A stretch of DNA of 64,000 nucleotides from Botrytis cinerea B05.10 (lineage: Eukaryota; Ascomycota; Leotiomycetes; Helotiales; Sclerotiniaceae): positions 558,001 to 622,000 of the forward strand of contig NC_037320.1 of the NCBI RefSeq assembly GCF_000143535.2. Direction: 5' to 3'. Numbering within the stretch: the first letter of the stretch is position 1; each line of letters opens with the position of its first letter. A program made the translations under genes and the position numbers. The notes below the pieces were generated by a model. That model did not search any database. It saw nothing but the letters and a program-made list of their open reading frames with translations, and was not told where the DNA came from. Below are positions 61,519 through 64,000 of this stretch, piece by piece.

Positions 61519-62350
61519 GCAAGTTTTGACTCATTACTCTGAATGCTCGACCACCCCTTAGTTTTTGAGGGATGTTACACCGCAAGGGGAATTCTTGTGA
61601 CAGAAGGTTCATGTTGAAACCACGTTGCCTCCCTGGCATTCGGCGAGTGATGAAATGAGATTAGGCCGAAAACCAAGTTTGTGATCCAATCTAACAGCTC
61701 GGAAAATGTGCTTGGTTTTGTATTTATGTATACATCTTGGGATGGCAAGATTTATTTGGAGTTAAGGAATTATATGGCGCCAAGAGCTGGCAAGCCTTTT
61801 ATATTAATGATCACACGAGGGATACGAAGAGATACAGTAGTGCTATATAAGATGTCGAGATCCAAGGTACTCAATAATGAAGATAATTAAGATTCAGATA
61901 ACGTTATTCACATGTTCAAGCTGCTTTCGATTATTCTCTGCGTGTAATAGAATCACTTGATTGAGAACAACATGTTAATCCCACTGCAAACAAAGTGGTA
62001 TATGTAGCTTTGAACTTCAACTCTCCATTATCCTATTCCATTCCAAAATACACTGCTTCACTTCATCAAATTTCGAATTCCGCACAAGACTGGTGACGCT
62101 TTTCGGATTTCGGATAAACCACCCACCCGTTAATACATGATTGGACAAAAGCAATCCTTGTCAATCAATTGTACATTGGGAGGCTTATTAGCGTTCCTTC
62201 CCCCGGAAACTGGTCGTCACCAGTCAATCTTGGAATCACATACGAATATCTGATATCTACACTAATCGCTCAACCATTCTCGAATTATTATTTGCTTGGG
62301 CTACGAATAATCTCTGCTGCGCAAGCAACTGTACCTGAAAGTCTGCCATA
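61519..62350. other. intergenic / promoter of VPS35
   Basis: A 69-codon plus frame (61681-61890) with KIYLELRNYMAPRAGKP is unsupported but lies where a further exon of the preceding gene could be. The remainder is the VPS35 promoter region. Confidence 0.4.
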
Positions 62351-64000
62351 ATGGCTTCTCCACCTCAAGTCGTGGAGGATCAGGCACGACTCCTTGAAGA
62401 TGCCTTGAATGTTGTCCGTCAACAAACACAACTTATGCGACGATGTTTAGAAAGCCCCGGGAAGCTTATGGATGCTCTGAAGTGCAGGTATGTCAATGGA
62501 CTTGGGATGTTCGAAGCGGATCTATGCGGTTGCAATGATTATAATACATGCGCCAGATGAGAATGATCTTGTACTGATTTGTTCCTCTCAAAAATACAGT
62601 TCAACACTTGTCTCCGAGCTTCGAACGAGCAGTTTAGGACCCAAACAGTACTATGAGTTATACATGGCAGTATTTGATGCTTTGCGACACCTATCATCTC
62701 ACCTCAAAGATTCCCATCCCACTCATCATCTCGCCGATCTTTACGAGCTTGTTCAATATGCTGGAAACATTGTTCCTCGGCTTTACTTGATGGTAACAGT
62801 CGGCACAGTCTATATGGGTGTTCCAGAAGCCCCAGTAAAGGAAATCATGAAGGATATGATGGAAATGAGTCGTGGAGTACAACACCCCACTAGAGGATTA
62901 TTCCTCAGATATTACCTATCAGGACAAGCTCGAGAACATTTACCTCAAGGCGATGGCGATGGACCCGAAGGGAATCTGACGGATTCGATAAGTTTTGTTC
63001 TTACAAACTTTGTGGAAATGAACAAGCTATGGGTACGACTACAACACCAAGGTCATTCCCGAGAAAGAGAGATGAGGACACAAGAGAGGAAAGAACTTCA
63101 ATTACTGGTCGGAAGTAATCTAGTTCGATTAAGTCAATTGGTAGATCTGGACGTCTACAAGAATACGATTCTTCAGCCACTGCTTGAACAAGTAGTGCAA
63201 TGTCGCGATGTTCTAGCCCAGGAATATTTGCTAGAAGTAATCACACAGGTCTTCCCTGATGAATATCACCTTCACACCTTGGATCAGTTCTTAGCGGCTG
63301 TATCGAGATTGAATCCTCATGTAAACATGAAAGTCATCGTCATAGCTATGATGGATAGACTTTCTGCATATGCTGCACGAGAATCAGAATCGACTTCTGG
63401 AGCAGACCGTGAGAAGTTAGAGCAGGAGGCTGTTACTAAGTTGCTCGAAACAATTCGGCTGAATAAGGAGAGCAAAGCTGTTGAGCCGAAGCCAGACTCA
63501 GCTCCAGCACCGGAATCCTCAGAGTCAAACGGTGATCGCCCGTCGACTGAGACAAATGGAGACAACACAGACTCGAAACCCACTGAAGAAACTGATGATA
63601 GTCTCAGCGTGGCTCCAACTGAAGTTGATACTCAGTCTGTCGCTGAGACAACCGTTAATGATGGTGCCAATGACAAGCAAAATGTCGTCCCTGACAATAT
63701 CAAGCTGTATGAAATCTTCTTTGACCAAGTAATGCATCTTGTTGCTTCTCAGCGCTTGTCCGTACAAGATACCTTAGCATTGTTAGTGTCTTTAGTCAAC
63801 TTAGCCCTAAAAGTTCATCCGGATCGTCTAGACTACGTCGATCAGGTCCTGAATTATGCCTCAGAGAGGGTTAGAGCATATGCCAATACCCCTGAGTTAC
63901 ATTCTCCCGAGGCACAGAAAAATATACTAAACTTGCTCCTAACACCAATCAACTCCTACGCTTCTATTTTCACAGCCTTATCTCTTCCGACTTATATCCC
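62351..64000 (+). CDS. VPS35: retromer subunit Vps35 (5' part; runs off the window)
   Basis: Exon 1 is 62351-62487 (MASPPQVVEDQARLLEDAL). A 112-nt intron (GTATGT ... TACAG, phase 2) leads to exon 2 at 62600, which stays open to the window end, giving about 512 residues. Family hallmarks are visible: LLEDALNVVRQQTQLMRRCLE at the N-terminus and YYELYMAVFDALRHLS. The PRLYLMVTVGTVYM and VQHPTRGLFLRYYL motifs (Vps35's conserved PRLYLM and RGLFLR, which contact Rab7 and Vps26) follow. A Ser/Thr/Glu-rich insertion at about residue 340-400 precedes the C-terminal alpha-solenoid (FFDQVMHLVASQRLSVQDTL). Vps35 is the cargo-recognition scaffold of retromer, acting on endosomes in endosome-to-Golgi retrieval. 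The C-terminal ~350 residues lie outside. Confidence 0.95.

Overview
The window reads as nuclear DNA of a filamentous ascomycete. Its genes carry short introns (about 45-180 nt) with GTRNGT-like donors, CTAAY-type branch points and YAG acceptors. The protein families present (Prp31, Clf1 with HAT repeats, PAQR receptor, Dpm1, GMC oxidoreductase, Dap1, 2EXR proteins, Vps35) are typical of Pezizomycotina. The style of Clf1 and the small Cys-rich protein suggests Leotiomycetes (Helotiales, perhaps Sclerotiniaceae); this is inference, not a database result.

Layout. 1-12039 has no gene I can support: pyrimidine- and purine-skewed low-complexity DNA, microsatellites and an AT-rich stretch at about 9.7-11.8 kb. 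12040-12835 is a small three-exon Cys-rich protein followed by a 48-bp minisatellite. 14336-18584 holds two spliceosome genes head to head, PRP31 (-) and CLF1 (+). 19294-20775 is an MFS transporter (-). 22030-24057 is an atypical protein kinase (-) whose coding minisatellite contains a 5-bp shift that cuts off the C-terminal tail. 24058-31113 is gene-free but contains a decayed coiled-coil gene relic (about 25.6-26.4 kb) and an array of about 17 degenerate units sharing a TTCAGACGTGCAACAAA-like core (28.2-29.9 kb). I regard that array as the most unusual object in the window.

31114-34852 is compact: a PCI/CSN8-like protein (-) divergent from a PAQR/adiponectin-receptor-like protein (+), then a short-chain dehydrogenase (+). 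35809-36691 is an unrecognised two-exon gene (-). 38223-39033 is dolichol-phosphate mannosyltransferase (+), and 39328-41258 is a secreted GMC oxidoreductase (-). 42200-43152 is a broken MYND/SET-domain gene. 43801-44820 is an F-box/2EXR-like protein (-). 44.8-48.1 kb is mostly non-coding. 48117-48701 is a PaaI-type thioesterase (-). 50904-53187 is a disordered/coiled-coil protein (+), 54146-54929 a Dap1/MAPR haem-binding protein (+), 56568-57749 and 58429-59211 two 2EXR-domain proteins (-), 60562-61518 a Ser/Thr-rich secreted wall-type protein (+), and 62351 to the window end the 5' part of VPS35 (+).

Functional links are mostly housekeeping: PRP31 and CLF1 act in the same machine (tri-snRNP and NineTeen-associated steps) and share one 206-bp intergenic promoter; DPM1 feeds ER glycosylation and GPI synthesis; VPS35 is the retromer core. 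No biosynthetic cluster, intact transposon, rRNA or convincing tRNA was found. Exon boundaries below were chosen by hand from splice consensus and frame continuity; those giving an exact multiple of three are stated.
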